A DNA stretch of 28,854 nucleotides from Bacilli bacterium (lineage in GTDB: Bacteria > Bacillota_I > Bacilli_A > RF39 > UBA660), in NCBI GenBank assembly GCA_016302935.1, contig JAEDMO010000006.1, positions 1 through 28,854 on the forward strand. Direction: 5' to 3'. Each line of letters begins with the position of its first letter. Position 1 is the stretch's first letter. Below the pieces are notes generated by a model that was given only the letters and a program-made list of their open reading frames with translations, did not search any database and was not told where the DNA came from. Of this stretch, positions 7,242-15,095 are shown piece by piece. The position numbers were made by a program, and so were the translations under genes.

Positions 7242-8275
7242 TTTTTATCACGACCTTTGTAAAACGCTACAACTATTCCCCCTAGGATCATTCCAATATA
7301 GTAGGTAATTCCTCTCCAGATAATCATTGTTGCCATTAGATTGCTACCAGTTATAAAATATCCATAGAAGTTTATAAATCCATATTCCAAACCTCCTGTG
7401 CCACCTGGAGTTGGAACAAATGCTCCCATTATCATTACATATGAAGAGGCTACTAAGGCTTCTACAATGTTAATGCTTGTGAAATCTCCCATACCGTATA
7501 TAACTATTAGGGGTACTAGATATAGGCATGTTAGTGATAATAGGTTAAAGATAATGGTTTTAATTATGGCTTTTTTATCTTTAATTAATATTTTTCCACT
7601 TTCATAAAATTTGGTAATATAATTATTTAATGACTCTTTTTTATCTTCTATATTTTTAATGATGTGCATTTTTGCTAGAATAACTAGTCCTTTGTTTAAT
7701 ATAAATCTACTGAATTTTTGACCAAATGTTATTAAAAATAGGAATAGGCATACTAGTGAGTTAACCACAAAACCAATTATAACTAAATTTTTAAGAATGT
7801 CATTATTTGGAAATATTCCTAGGGTTTTATTGCATATAATTGCAAATGTTCCCATCATTATTAATGCAATTTGATATAGTATTGAATTTTGAAGAATAAT
7901 ATTACTTGATTGGGTTAAGTTTACTCCTTCTTTTTTAAAATAATATAGTTGCATTGGTTGTCCACCGGTTGCAAATGGAGTAATACCATTGAAAAACATC
8001 GTTGCCAAACTTAGTTTAAAAGCATTCATAGGGGGAAGCTTATTTTCTTTGGTATTTGTTTTTGTCAGTGTGTGAAGAGCTTGACCTGAGAAAAAGCGAT
8101 AGGCTAGTACTAGTATAATTCCTAATATTAGAAAAATAGGATTTAATTTAGATATTTCTTTCATTATTTCATTAAAGTTATCTTTAAGAGAAAAATAGAG
8201 TACTATAGCAACAATTATTAGGAGAATAGCTATATTTAATACAACTTTCTTTTTATTATCTTTATTCTTATTCAT
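7238..8275 (-). CDS. Flippase-like membrane protein, LPG-synthase transmembrane domain family (UPF0104)
   Basis: 345 residues with about eight membrane spans. It carries the conserved PTPGGTGGLEYGF motif near residue 290 and FFNGITPFATGGQP near 95, both hallmarks of the lysylphosphatidylglycerol synthase transmembrane family. The C-terminal aminoacyl-transferase domain of MprF is absent. Stand-alone members are usually annotated as flippase-like proteins, often beside glycosyltransferases, as here. Two starts are possible: GTG at 8287 or ATG at 8275. The ATG is chosen because it overlaps the pgk stop by 8 nt as ATGAATAA, the same coupling arrangement as tpiA. Neither start has a strong ribosome binding site. 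Substrate unknown; a role in moving or anchoring the glycolipid of the adjacent enzyme is inferred. Confidence 0.85.
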   Translation of the reverse strand: MNKNKDNKKKVVLNIAILLIIVAIVLYFSLKDNFNEIMKEISKLNPIFLILGIILVLAYRFFSGQALHTLTKTNTKENKLPPMNAFKLSLATMFFNGITPFATGGQPMQLYYFKKEGVNLTQSSNIILQNSILYQIALIMMGTFAIICNKTLGIFPNNDILKNLVIIGFVVNSLVCLFLFLITFGQKFSRFILNKGLVILAKMHIIKNIEDKKESLNNYITKFYESGKILIKDKKAIIKTIIFNLLSLTCLYLVPLIVIYGMGDFTSINIVEALVASSYVMIMGAFVPTPGGTGGLEYGFINFYGYFITGSNLMATMIIWRGITYYIGMILGGIVVAFYKGRDKK

Positions 8276-9431
8276 TATTGATGACACTTATGCCTGGTAG
8301 TGTTTTGCCTTCTAGATATTCTAGTGTTGCTCCTCCTCCTGTTGAAATATGATAAAATTTATCTTTAAAACCTAATGCTACTGCGGATGCTGCAGTATCA
8401 CCACCACCAATAATTGTTTTTATGTTATTGTCTATTAAAAATTGGTATATAGATTTTGTGCCTTGGTCGAATGGTTTTTTTTCAAACATTCCTAGTGGTC
8501 CATTGATAATTACTCTCTTAGCGTTTGATAGTGTTTCTTTAAATAATTCTTGGCTTTTTATACCGATATCGAAACCTATTTGTCCATTTAAGTTTTCTAA
8601 TGATATATTTTGACCATTTTCTGTTGTAACATCTATAGGTAAAACTATTTTATCTTTATATTTGTTAAGCATAGAGTGACAAAAATCAATACTATTTTCA
8701 TCTATTATGTTGTTTTCTACATTATAGCCTTTAACTTTTAGGAAGGTATATGACATAGCCCCTCCAATGATTAATTTATCACATTTAGTAATTAAGTTTT
8801 CAATTATTTTTATTTTATCTTCGACTTTTTTCCCTCCCATTATGACAATATATGGATGGGTATCTTCTTCTAAAAAGGTGTTTATTTTGGTTAATTCTTT
8901 TTCAACAAGGAAGCCTATTCCATTTGGTAGGAGGTTAGCAATTCCTACATTAGATGCGTGTGCTCTATGAGCTGAGCCATAGGCATCATTGATAAATATA
9001 TCTCCTAAAGAAGCCCAGTATTTTGAAAGTTCTAGATTACAACTGCTTTCTTTTTTGTTGTCAATATCTTCAAAACGGGTATTTTCTATAAGTAGTATTT
9101 CTCCATTATTCATATTATCTACCATGTTTTTTAAGTTTGCTCCGCTTGTTTCTTTGGAAAATTTTACCTCTTTATTAAGTAGTTTACTTAGCTTTTTACT
9201 GACTGGTTCTAGCGAAGAGGTTAATTTGTCTTTTTCTTCCTTTACTCTACCCAAATGAGACATTAGAATTACTTTAGCGTTATGTTGATAAGCATATTCT
9301 ATTGTTGCAAGACTTTCTTTAATCTTAGTATCGTCAGTTATTTGCCCGTTTTCCATAGGAACGTTTAAATCTAGGCGGATAATTACTCTTTTATTATTTA
9401 AATCATAGTCTTTAATTGTTTTTAGTTTCAA
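8268..9431 (-). CDS. pgk: Phosphoglycerate kinase
   Basis: 387 residues. Transfers phosphate from 1,3-bisphosphoglycerate to ADP in glycolysis. The PGK signature RLDLNVPMENGQITDDTKI is near residue 19; substrate-binding SHLGR (about 59-63) and the adenine-nucleotide loop IIGGGDTAASA (about 340-350) are present. The start codon is TTG, preceded by GAGGG at 6 nt; no ATG fits better. It heads an operon with the flippase-like gene, the glycosyltransferase and tpiA. In Bacillus pgk and tpiA are neighbours in the gapA/pgk/tpi/pgm/eno operon; here two lipid genes sit between them. Confidence 0.97.
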   Translation of the reverse strand: MKLKTIKDYDLNNKRVIIRLDLNVPMENGQITDDTKIKESLATIEYAYQHNAKVILMSHLGRVKEEKDKLTSSLEPVSKKLSKLLNKEVKFSKETSGANLKNMVDNMNNGEILLIENTRFEDIDNKKESSCNLELSKYWASLGDIFINDAYGSAHRAHASNVGIANLLPNGIGFLVEKELTKINTFLEEDTHPYIVIMGGKKVEDKIKIIENLITKCDKLIIGGAMSYTFLKVKGYNVENNIIDENSIDFCHSMLNKYKDKIVLPIDVTTENGQNISLENLNGQIGFDIGIKSQELFKETLSNAKRVIINGPLGMFEKKPFDQGTKSIYQFLIDNNIKTIIGGGDTAASAVALGFKDKFYHISTGGGATLEYLEGKTLPGISVINNE

Positions 9432-9455
9432 TTAAATCCCTCTTTTCTATTTTTA

Positions 9456-9490
9456 TATTTATATTGTACCATAAAAATATTTAATGTGAA
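9456..9490 (-). promoter_or_regulatory. Promoter of the pgk operon
   Basis: On the minus strand TTCACA (9490-9485), a 16-nt spacer and TACAAT (9468-9463), with TG one base upstream (extended -10). It leaves a leader of about 25 nt before the TTG start. Confidence 0.65.
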
Positions 9491-9604
9491 TAAAATATGA
9501 CACTTTTGTAATAATTTGTAAACTTTAACTGTAGTATTTTTGATAATTATTATGGGTTATATATTTGAAATATTATGGTGATTGATGATATTTAATAAAA
9601 AATA

Positions 9605-9613
9605 TGATATAAT
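9605..9613 (+). promoter_or_regulatory. Extended -10 promoter of the slipin gene
   Basis: TGATATAAT (TG-N-TATAAT) at 9605-9613, with no convincing -35 at the usual distance. It lies 21 nt before the ATG. A strong AGAAGGAGG ribosome binding site (9620-9628) lies between. Confidence 0.65.
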
Positions 9614-9634
9614 TTTGTTAGAAGGAGGTATTTT

Positions 9635-10414
9635 ATGATTTATATTATTCTTAGCATTATTCTTGTGGTTGTTATTTGTTCTTTGAAACAAATTAATGAG
9701 TATCAAAGGGGGATTTTATTTACTTTTGGGAAGTTTAGTAAAATTTTAAATCCTGGTTGGCATATTGTTTTGCCAATAGTTAATTTTTATAAAAAAATTG
9801 ATATTCGTACTAAGGCTGTGGATGTACCTGAACAAGATGCAATTACTAGGGATAATGTTTCTGTAAGAATTAATGCGGTAATATATTATAAAATTTTTGA
9901 TGCATCTAAGGCTATTTTGGCTGTAGAAAATTTATATTATGCCGTTAGTCAGCTTACCCAAACAACGATGAGAAATGCTGTAGGTTCTGTTTCTTTGGAT
10001 GAGTTACTTACTGAAAGAGAAAAGATTTCTTCAACTATTCAAGAAATTATTGATAAAGCTACAGATGATTGGGGTGTATCAGTATCTAATGTTGAGTTAA
10101 AAGATATTGCACTTCCTGAAGAGATGAAAAGGGTTATTGCAAAGGCTGCAGAAGCTGAAAGAGAAAAAACTGCTGTTATTACTAAATCAACTGGTGAAGT
10201 TGAAGCTGCTAAGAATTTAGCTGAGGCTGCTACTATTATGGCTTCTACACCTGGGGCTTTGCATCTTAGAACTTTGTCTACTTTGAATGATGTATCTTCT
10301 GATCAATCTAATACGATTATTTTTGCAATCCCTTTAGAAGTTTTAAGAGCTTTTGAAGGTAGCGAAGGTAAGTCAAACATTGTTGATAATATTAAAAAAA
10401 TAGCTAAAAAATAG
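9635..10414 (+). CDS. Slipin / stomatin-like SPFH (band 7) membrane protein
   Basis: 259 residues. An N-terminal membrane hairpin segment (about 2-17) is followed by the SPFH domain (about 18-185): NEYQRGILFTFGKF, LNPGWHIVLPIV, DIRTKAVDVPEQDAITRDNV. A predicted alpha-helical region rich in Ala/Glu follows (AAEAEREKTAVITKSTGEVE). This matches prokaryotic slipins (p-stomatin), which oligomerise at the membrane and are thought to organise microdomains. The usual NfeD partner or serine protease is not adjacent; the gene stands alone on the plus strand, convergent with ftsX. Good ribosome binding site and own promoter. Confidence 0.92.
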   Translation: MIYIILSIILVVVICSLKQINEYQRGILFTFGKFSKILNPGWHIVLPIVNFYKKIDIRTKAVDVPEQDAITRDNVSVRINAVIYYKIFDASKAILAVENLYYAVSQLTQTTMRNAVGSVSLDELLTEREKISSTIQEIIDKATDDWGVSVSNVELKDIALPEEMKRVIAKAAEAEREKTAVITKSTGEVEAAKNLAEAATIMASTPGALHLRTLSTLNDVSSDQSNTIIFAIPLEVLRAFEGSEGKSNIVDNIKKIAKK

Positions 10415-10440
10415 GAAGTATCGATAGGTACTTCCTTTTA
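10414..10440. terminator. Bidirectional terminator between slipin and ftsX
   Basis: GGAAGTA (10414-10420) pairs with TACTTCC (10429-10435). On the plus strand it is followed by TTTTATTTATA. On the minus strand it is followed by TATTTTTTAG. It can therefore stop transcription of both convergent genes. Confidence 0.82.
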
Positions 10441-10441
10441 T

Positions 10442-11344
10442 TTATATTTTTAAATGTTTTCTAACAGCACGATAACTACCAAACATACCAACCAATATTC
10501 CTATTACTAATAAGAGTAATGATGTTGTGTATATGAATGGACTTGGTGGGATTAGTTTGGCTAATGGTGAGGCGAACATTTTTCCATCAAAGAAATTATA
10601 TAGTGCAACATATCCATAGATGGTTAGGCATATTGGTATAATTGAGCCAATTATACCTAAAAACAATCCTTCTATTACAAATGGCATTTTTATAGCAGTA
10701 TTAGATGCTCCTACTAAACGCATTATTTCTATTTCTGTTTTTCTTGAATATATTGTTAATTTAATGGTATTAGCTATTAGGAATGATGTTACTAATACTA
10801 ATGCTACTACCGCCCATAGGCATGCTTTTTCTACTACTTTAAATACTACTATTAGTTGACGAACAATTTCTTCGCCATAATTGACGTTGTTTACGCCATC
10901 TATTTTTTTTATTTCTTTTACTGTATCTTCAATCATTTCAATATTGTTTACTTTAAGCATAAAGCTATCTAGTAATGGATTTTCTCCGTTTTTCCAACTG
11001 TTTACTATAGATTCAAAAGCAGGATTTTCTTTACCAAATTCACTAGCAGTTTGTTCTTTGGTTTTAAATGTTAATTCTGCTACATTGTTAGTTTTATATA
11101 TGGATTTTTCTATGTTTTCTATTTCATTTTTGCTTACATCATTATCTAAGAATATTACTACGGTTACATCTTTTCTGATTGATTCGGTAAAGTTTTCAAC
11201 ATTCAAAGATAATACTACTGATAAGGCAACCACTATTAGAGTTATAGTTATACATGATATTGAAGCTATTGAAAGGCTAAAATTACGAATGACGCTTTTG
11301 AAAGCATCTCTTATATTACGATTTATTCTTCTAAAAATTTTCAT
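10442..11344 (-). CDS. ftsX: Cell-division ABC transporter permease FtsX
   Basis: 300 residues with four membrane spans: one near residue 22-45, then a large extracytoplasmic loop (about 46-160), then three C-terminal spans from about 165. The N-terminus MKIFRRINRNIRDAFKSVIR and the loop motif GVNNVNYGEE are typical of Gram-positive FtsX. With FtsE it forms a complex that activates cell-wall hydrolases during growth or division. An in-frame ATG at 11365 would add seven residues. The ATG at 11344 is preferred: it matches the family N-terminus, has AAAGGAA upstream, and overlaps the ftsE stop by 14 nt. No CwlO/PcsB-type hydrolase is adjacent. Confidence 0.94.
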   Translation of the reverse strand: MKIFRRINRNIRDAFKSVIRNFSLSIASISCITITLIVVALSVVLSLNVENFTESIRKDVTVVIFLDNDVSKNEIENIEKSIYKTNNVAELTFKTKEQTASEFGKENPAFESIVNSWKNGENPLLDSFMLKVNNIEMIEDTVKEIKKIDGVNNVNYGEEIVRQLIVVFKVVEKACLWAVVALVLVTSFLIANTIKLTIYSRKTEIEIMRLVGASNTAIKMPFVIEGLFLGIIGSIIPICLTIYGYVALYNFFDGKMFASPLAKLIPPSPFIYTTSLLLLVIGILVGMFGSYRAVRKHLKI

Positions 11345-12026
11345 CGTAGTATGTTCCTTTTTCATAATCTTTTATTAATTTGCCTTCTTCAATATATATA
11401 ACTCTTTTCTTCATTTTATTTACTATTTCCTTATCGTGGGTGGCCATTATAATAGTCGTGCCTAATTTATTAATTTCTTCTAATACTTTCATAATTTCCA
11501 TACTAGTGTGGGGATCTAAGTTCCCAGTTGGTTCATCACATATTAATATCTTGGGTTCGTTTACTATAGCTCTTGCTATAGCTACTCTTTGTTGCTCTCC
11601 TCCGGATAATTGGTCTGGATATTGTCTTAATTTTCCTTTTAATCCTACTAAGTTTAAAACTTTCATAACTTGATTATGAATTATTTTTTTATCCAGTGCG
11701 AATACTTCTAGGGCATAGGCAACATTTTCATATACTGTTAGTTTAGGTAATAATTTAAAGTCTTGGAATACTACTCCTAATTTTCTTCTTAATTTGTATA
11801 CTTTTCTATTTTTTAGTTTTGCTACGTTTATGCCTCCTATGAATATTTCTCCTTTGTCAGGTTTTTCTTCTCTATATAACATTTTGATAAATGTACTTTT
11901 TCCAGATCCTGAAGCACCAATTACAAAGACAAATTCCCCTTTAGAGATAGTTACACTAAAATCATATAAGGCAACAACGCCATTTTTATAAGTTTTTTGT
12001 ACATCTGTTACTCTTATCAGGTCCAT
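11331..12026 (-). CDS. ftsE: Cell-division ABC transporter ATP-binding protein FtsE
   Basis: 231 residues, normal length. Walker A GASGSGKST (about 37-45), signature LSGGEQQRVAIARAI (about 140-154), Walker B LICDEPTGNLD (about 160-170) and the switch His in MATHDKEIV. The strong conservation with FtsE (GVVFQDFKLLPKLTVYENVA) separates it from other ABC proteins. GGCGGTGAAGTT precedes the ATG. It is cotranscribed with ftsX, with overlapping reading frames. Confidence 0.96.
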   Translation of the reverse strand: MDLIRVTDVQKTYKNGVVALYDFSVTISKGEFVFVIGASGSGKSTFIKMLYREEKPDKGEIFIGGINVAKLKNRKVYKLRRKLGVVFQDFKLLPKLTVYENVAYALEVFALDKKIIHNQVMKVLNLVGLKGKLRQYPDQLSGGEQQRVAIARAIVNEPKILICDEPTGNLDPHTSMEIMKVLEEINKLGTTIIMATHDKEIVNKMKKRVIYIEEGKLIKDYEKGTYYDENF

Positions 12027-12049
12027 AACTTCACCGCCTGTCTTTATTA

Positions 12050-12058
12050 ATTATATCA
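12050..12058 (-). promoter_or_regulatory. Extended -10 promoter of ftsEX
   Basis: On the minus strand TGATATAAT (12058-12050); the -35 region is weak. It leaves a leader of about 17 nt containing the GGTGA ribosome binding site. Confidence 0.6.
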
Positions 12059-12090
12059 TAATTAATATTCAAATGATACAAGAAAAAAAG

Positions 12091-12118
12091 AAATGTCTTA
12101 AATTGACATTTTTATTTT
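12091..12118. terminator. Hairpin with A/T tracts on both sides, in the divergent ftsE/XRE gap
   Basis: AAATGTC (12091-12097) pairs with GACATTT (12105-12111) over a 7-nt loop. An A-run lies 5' (12082-12089) and TTTTATTTTG follows 3', so it looks like a bidirectional terminator. It lies between two outward-facing promoters, where no gene needs terminating, so it may insulate the plus-strand cassette or be a relic. Confidence 0.5.
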
Positions 12119-12200
12119 GATGTTTATTATTACTTTCGGTAATTTTAAATGTACTGATAATAATATGGTTGTGTTTTGGTGATAGATTGTGTTAAAATAT

Positions 12201-12209
12201 TGGTATAAT
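12201..12209 (+). promoter_or_regulatory. Extended -10 promoter of the XRE regulator gene
   Basis: TGGTATAAT at 12201-12209, with no clear -35. AGGAG follows at 12219-12223, 7 nt before the ATG at 12231. An imperfect inverted repeat TTAC-TTTCG-GTAA lies about 70 bp upstream (about 12130-12142) and could be an operator; this is weak. Confidence 0.55.
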
Positions 12210-12230
12210 TTAATATATAGGAGATAGCAA

Positions 12231-12887
12231 ATGAATGATTTAAGGATTAAGAATAGTTTGATTAAGATTAGAAAAATGCATAATTTAACACAGGCACAAT
12301 TTGCAGAAAAAATTGGTGTTAGCGATAAAACGGTTTCTAAATGGGAATGTGGTAATTCTATTCCTGATATTATTATGCTTAATCAAATTAGCAAAATATT
12401 TAATGTTCCCATAAATGATATAATAGTTGGGAATATAAATAATTCATATCCAAAAAAAATATTTAGTAAGAAAAAAATATTTATTATTTCTATATTGGTA
12501 TTAATTTTAATTTGTTTGATTTTTCTCCTTGTTAAAAGTGGCGATGGTAAAAACAACATTAAGCCCAAAGATGATCCTTATAAAGATGAGTATAGTTGCA
12601 CATATAAAACTACTTATCACATAGAAAATATTTATGAAAGTAACGATGAAAACTATCTTTATTATACTGTTACTCAATTTCAAACTGAAGGCGTTTTTGT
12701 AATAAGACTACCTAAATCTATTGCACAAAATATTGAAATTAATAATGATTATATTTTTACTTTGAGAACCAATAAAGAATATATATATAAACTTACTAAT
12801 ATTTTATTTGAAAATTCTACTGTTATAAATATTGAAAAAACTGATTTAACAGGTTTAGAACAGGTAAACAGATTTTATTGTGATTAA
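12231..12887 (+). CDS. Membrane-anchored XRE-family regulator with an extracytoplasmic domain
   Basis: 218 residues. Residues 6-62 are an XRE/Cro helix-turn-helix (IRKMHNLTQAQFAEKIGVSD, KTVSKWECGNSIPDI). A basic stretch (PKKIFSKKK) leads into a single membrane span (about 83-102). The rest (about 103-218) is predicted outside the cell and contains Cys123 and Cys217, which could form a disulfide; its fold is not recognised. This gives a one-component sensor able to link an outside signal to transcription. It is first in the plus-strand cassette, 111 bp before the C39 peptidase gene, which it may control. Clear promoter and ribosome binding site. Confidence 0.85.
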   Translation: MNDLRIKNSLIKIRKMHNLTQAQFAEKIGVSDKTVSKWECGNSIPDIIMLNQISKIFNVPINDIIVGNINNSYPKKIFSKKKIFIISILVLILICLIFLLVKSGDGKNNIKPKDDPYKDEYSCTYKTTYHIENIYESNDENYLYYTVTQFQTEGVFVIRLPKSIAQNIEINNDYIFTLRTNKEYIYKLTNILFENSTVINIEKTDLTGLEQVNRFYCD

Positions 12888-12911
12888 ATTCTACTAATTT
12901 GAGAGTTGATT

Positions 12912-12936
12912 CTATCAATTGGTAGTTTTCTTTTTT
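12912..12936 (+). terminator. Weak terminator after the XRE gene
   Basis: CTATC (12912-12916) pairs with GGTAG (12921-12925, one G-U pair) and is followed by TTTTCTTTTTT. The stem is short, so read-through into the C39 gene is likely. Confidence 0.45.
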
Positions 12937-12943
12937 GCTTTTT

Positions 12944-12978
12944 TTGATAAAATTATTATTGTAAGTGCTTACTATAAC
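12944..12978 (+). promoter_or_regulatory. Possible promoter and inverted repeat before the C39 peptidase gene
   Basis: TTGATA at 12944-12949 could be a -35, but the best -10 candidates (TACTAT at 12970, TATAAC at 12973) are too far away for a normal spacer. The inverted repeat GTAAG-TG-CTTAC at 12961-12972 overlaps this area and could be an operator for the membrane XRE regulator. Confidence 0.35.
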
Positions 12979-12998
12979 TTTTATTATTAGGAGGAAAT

Positions 12999-13772
12999 AT
13001 GGAAAAAATAAGTTTATTTCTAGTTGGCATTTTTGCTTTTTTAGGCTTTTCTAAACTTGTATTTGCCGATTGTACTGATTATTACACCGAAGAAGAATAT
13101 AATTATATTGTAACCAATACTGATCCTATTGATTTAGACTTAACTTGTTCCAATGAAACACTATTTACAAATGAATACTTGACTGGGGTTCATAAGCATT
13201 TAAATTCAATTAACAGTCAAAATATAAAAATTTTATCATCTAAATATTTAGTATATAAATTAGATGTTCCTAATTTTAGACAGCAAAACAATTATTATTG
13301 TGGTCCTGCTAATGTTAAACAAGTGCTACACTATTTAAATGGTACCTCATTAACACAAAATCAATATGCTTCGCAACTTGGCACTACTACAAGTACATAT
13401 GTATATAAAATCAGAGACGTGCTTAATAATAACTCAACGCAAACATATAGTTATACTTTGGGGAATAATTATAATGTTTCTAGTTTCACAAATTTAGTTA
13501 AAACTAGAACTTCTCAAGGAAAGCCTATCATATTACACGCAAGAACTAATTCATTATATATGTATAATTATAATGATTTGAGACATTATCTTACTGTTAA
13601 TGGTCATACATTATCTGCCGCTTGGGATGATTATAATGGTATATTTAACATATACTATGTTGATACTTATTATGAAGATTTTGGTAGAGGCTCAGTATTA
13701 GGGGAACACTCGGATAGTACTGATAATGTATTTGGAACTGTTAATATATCTGGAAGGTACATAATACATTAA
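12999..13772 (+). CDS. Secreted C39-like papain-fold cysteine peptidase
   Basis: 257 residues. An N-terminal signal peptide (1-23, cleavage after VFA) exports it. After a linker with Cys25 and Cys50 comes a C39-type (Peptidase_C39_2) domain from about residue 86: LDVPNFRQQNNYYCGPAN, with oxyanion Gln (95 or 96) and nucleophile Cys101, then His196 in DLRHYLTVNGH and Asp222 in YYVDTYY. All three catalytic positions are present, so it should be active. There is no ABC transporter domain, so it is not a bacteriocin-processing exporter. The ATG has a strong TTAGGAGG site. Its stop overlaps the next start (TAATG), so the two are translated together. Substrate unknown. Confidence 0.85.
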   Translation: MEKISLFLVGIFAFLGFSKLVFADCTDYYTEEEYNYIVTNTDPIDLDLTCSNETLFTNEYLTGVHKHLNSINSQNIKILSSKYLVYKLDVPNFRQQNNYYCGPANVKQVLHYLNGTSLTQNQYASQLGTTTSTYVYKIRDVLNNNSTQTYSYTLGNNYNVSSFTNLVKTRTSQGKPIILHARTNSLYMYNYNDLRHYLTVNGHTLSAAWDDYNGIFNIYYVDTYYEDFGRGSVLGEHSDSTDNVFGTVNISGRYIIH

Positions 13773-15004
13773 TGATGAAGCAAAAAAAGAGCATTATATT
13801 TATTATAACTATTATTATCTTAATTATTGTTGTTGGTCTATTATATTTATATAATCAAAATAAAAGCGAAAAAAAAGTTGATACTAACACTCATGGTGAG
13901 GAAGTTATTGATGTTGATTATACAATTACTTTTGAAAAATATCCTTTAACTGACTTACTTGGTAGTATTGTTAATGATAGTGATAGTATTACTATTAATC
14001 ATTATATAGATGGTGTACTACAAGTTGAAATACATGATACTATAGCAGAAAGTGACCTACTTCAAACAAAGGCTTTATTTACATATGATACTAAAAATCA
14101 CGATTTTAAAATTTATAACTATCCTCATAATAAAAGAATATTTCATCATTATATTGCAGATGATTATATATATGCAGTTATAATTGATTATAACACCGAG
14201 GGCATAAATAATACTGGTATTAAATGGGACCTTGTTAGATATGATAAAAATTTTAATAATTCTATTATTATTAAAACTGGTTATTTAGATAATCCATTTA
14301 GTGCTCCCGTTTTATTATATAGTAGTAATATGGACAAAATATTGCTAGTGGCTTATGATCAAAATAATGTTGTTAAAAACGGTAAAATTGTTACGGAAGA
14401 AAGGCTTTTTAATATTTACGAGGTTATTGATGATAAATTAATAAGTTTGGTCAGTGGATATGGTAACAACGTTAATAAAACGGGTGTAATGCTTTGTAAT
14501 TTGTTTGACCTTCAAGTATATGAAGATGAGATTCTTTATTGTACTACTGACTTTTCTAGTATTCAAGAAATTAAGTCTTATAACTTAAAAACCAGCAAGG
14601 AAAGGGTAGTATATACTAATTATTTTAATGATAATCAAAAAGGTTATTATGTTAGTTCTTTTCAAACCAATGATAAGGGATTATACATTGGATTTGTAAA
14701 ACAAGGTGAATATACAAAAGGTAAAACAGCATATATCAACTATAAAAACAATAAATATCAAGAAGTAGAAAGTAAGGCGTTATACGGTAGAACTCCTTTT
14801 GTTTTAGACAATATGTTATTTCATTATTCATCTTGGCAAATGTATATACCTAGTCAGAATAAATTTGTATTACCCAAAATTGAGTGGATAGGAAAACAGG
14901 AAAAATTAAGCAGTTACTTTTTAGTTTTAAATAATGATACTATATTGGCATTAGATTATCGCTATGGGTTTTATTTAGGAAAAATAACTGCGGATATCAA
15001 ATAA
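13772..15004 (+). CDS. Membrane-anchored extracytoplasmic protein of unknown function, possibly beta-propeller-like
   Basis: 410 residues. Family not recognised. Residues 8-27 form one membrane span with a basic N-terminus, so the remaining 380 residues should lie outside the cell, tethered to the membrane. The outer part has many short beta-rich, Tyr/Asp-rich stretches separated by turns (for example WDLVRYDKN, MDKILLVAYDQ, EILYCTTDF, IKSYNLKTSK), which suggests a beta-propeller or similar repeat fold; this is by eye only. There is no lipobox. The first ATG (13772) shares a base with the C39 stop; a second ATG at 13775 is equally possible. Coupling with the peptidase suggests a substrate, inhibitor or scaffold role. 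It is last in the cassette. Confidence 0.75.
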   Translation: MMKQKKSIIFIITIIILIIVVGLLYLYNQNKSEKKVDTNTHGEEVIDVDYTITFEKYPLTDLLGSIVNDSDSITINHYIDGVLQVEIHDTIAESDLLQTKALFTYDTKNHDFKIYNYPHNKRIFHHYIADDYIYAVIIDYNTEGINNTGIKWDLVRYDKNFNNSIIIKTGYLDNPFSAPVLLYSSNMDKILLVAYDQNNVVKNGKIVTEERLFNIYEVIDDKLISLVSGYGNNVNKTGVMLCNLFDLQVYEDEILYCTTDFSSIQEIKSYNLKTSKERVVYTNYFNDNQKGYYVSSFQTNDKGLYIGFVKQGEYTKGKTAYINYKNNKYQEVESKALYGRTPFVLDNMLFHYSSWQMYIPSQNKFVLPKIEWIGKQEKLSSYFLVLNNDTILALDYRYGFYLGKITADIK

Positions 15005-15024
15005 ATACTTATGTTAAAAACAAT

Positions 15025-15051
15025 AAAAAGATGTTTGCTGAACATCTTTTT
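15025..15051. terminator. Terminator closing the plus-strand cassette (works in both directions)
   Basis: AAAAAGATGTT (15025-15035) pairs with AACATCTTTTT (15041-15051), an 11-bp stem with a 5-nt loop. The plus strand ends in a T-run within the stem. The minus strand similarly ends in TTTTTATTG, so it can also terminate the YitT operon. Confidence 0.8.
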
Positions 15052-15095
15052 ATGTCACATAAAAAAAGAATATTATAAAAGTATTCAATTTTTAT

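Noticed and set aside
8989..9258. Plus-strand frames opposite pgk, and similar ones opposite the kinase, glycosyltransferase, prfB, lysS and others.
   Set aside because: All lie within strongly supported minus-strand genes and show low-complexity Ser/Leu/Phe-rich translations typical of antisense reading in AT-rich DNA.
9432..9634. Riboswitch or leader RNA in the pgk/slipin gap and in the ftsE/XRE gap (12027-12230).
   Set aside because: Both gaps are about 200 bp, very AT-rich and hold only promoters and one hairpin; no T-box or known riboswitch core was recognised.
10881..11378. 165-codon plus-strand frame opposite ftsX.
   Set aside because: It is the antisense shadow of a clear ftsX reading frame, has no ribosome binding site, and no recognisable family.
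12999..13772. C39 gene as part of a bacteriocin maturation and export system.
   Set aside because: There is no ABC transporter or ATPase domain, no double-glycine precursor peptide was found, and the protein carries its own signal peptide.
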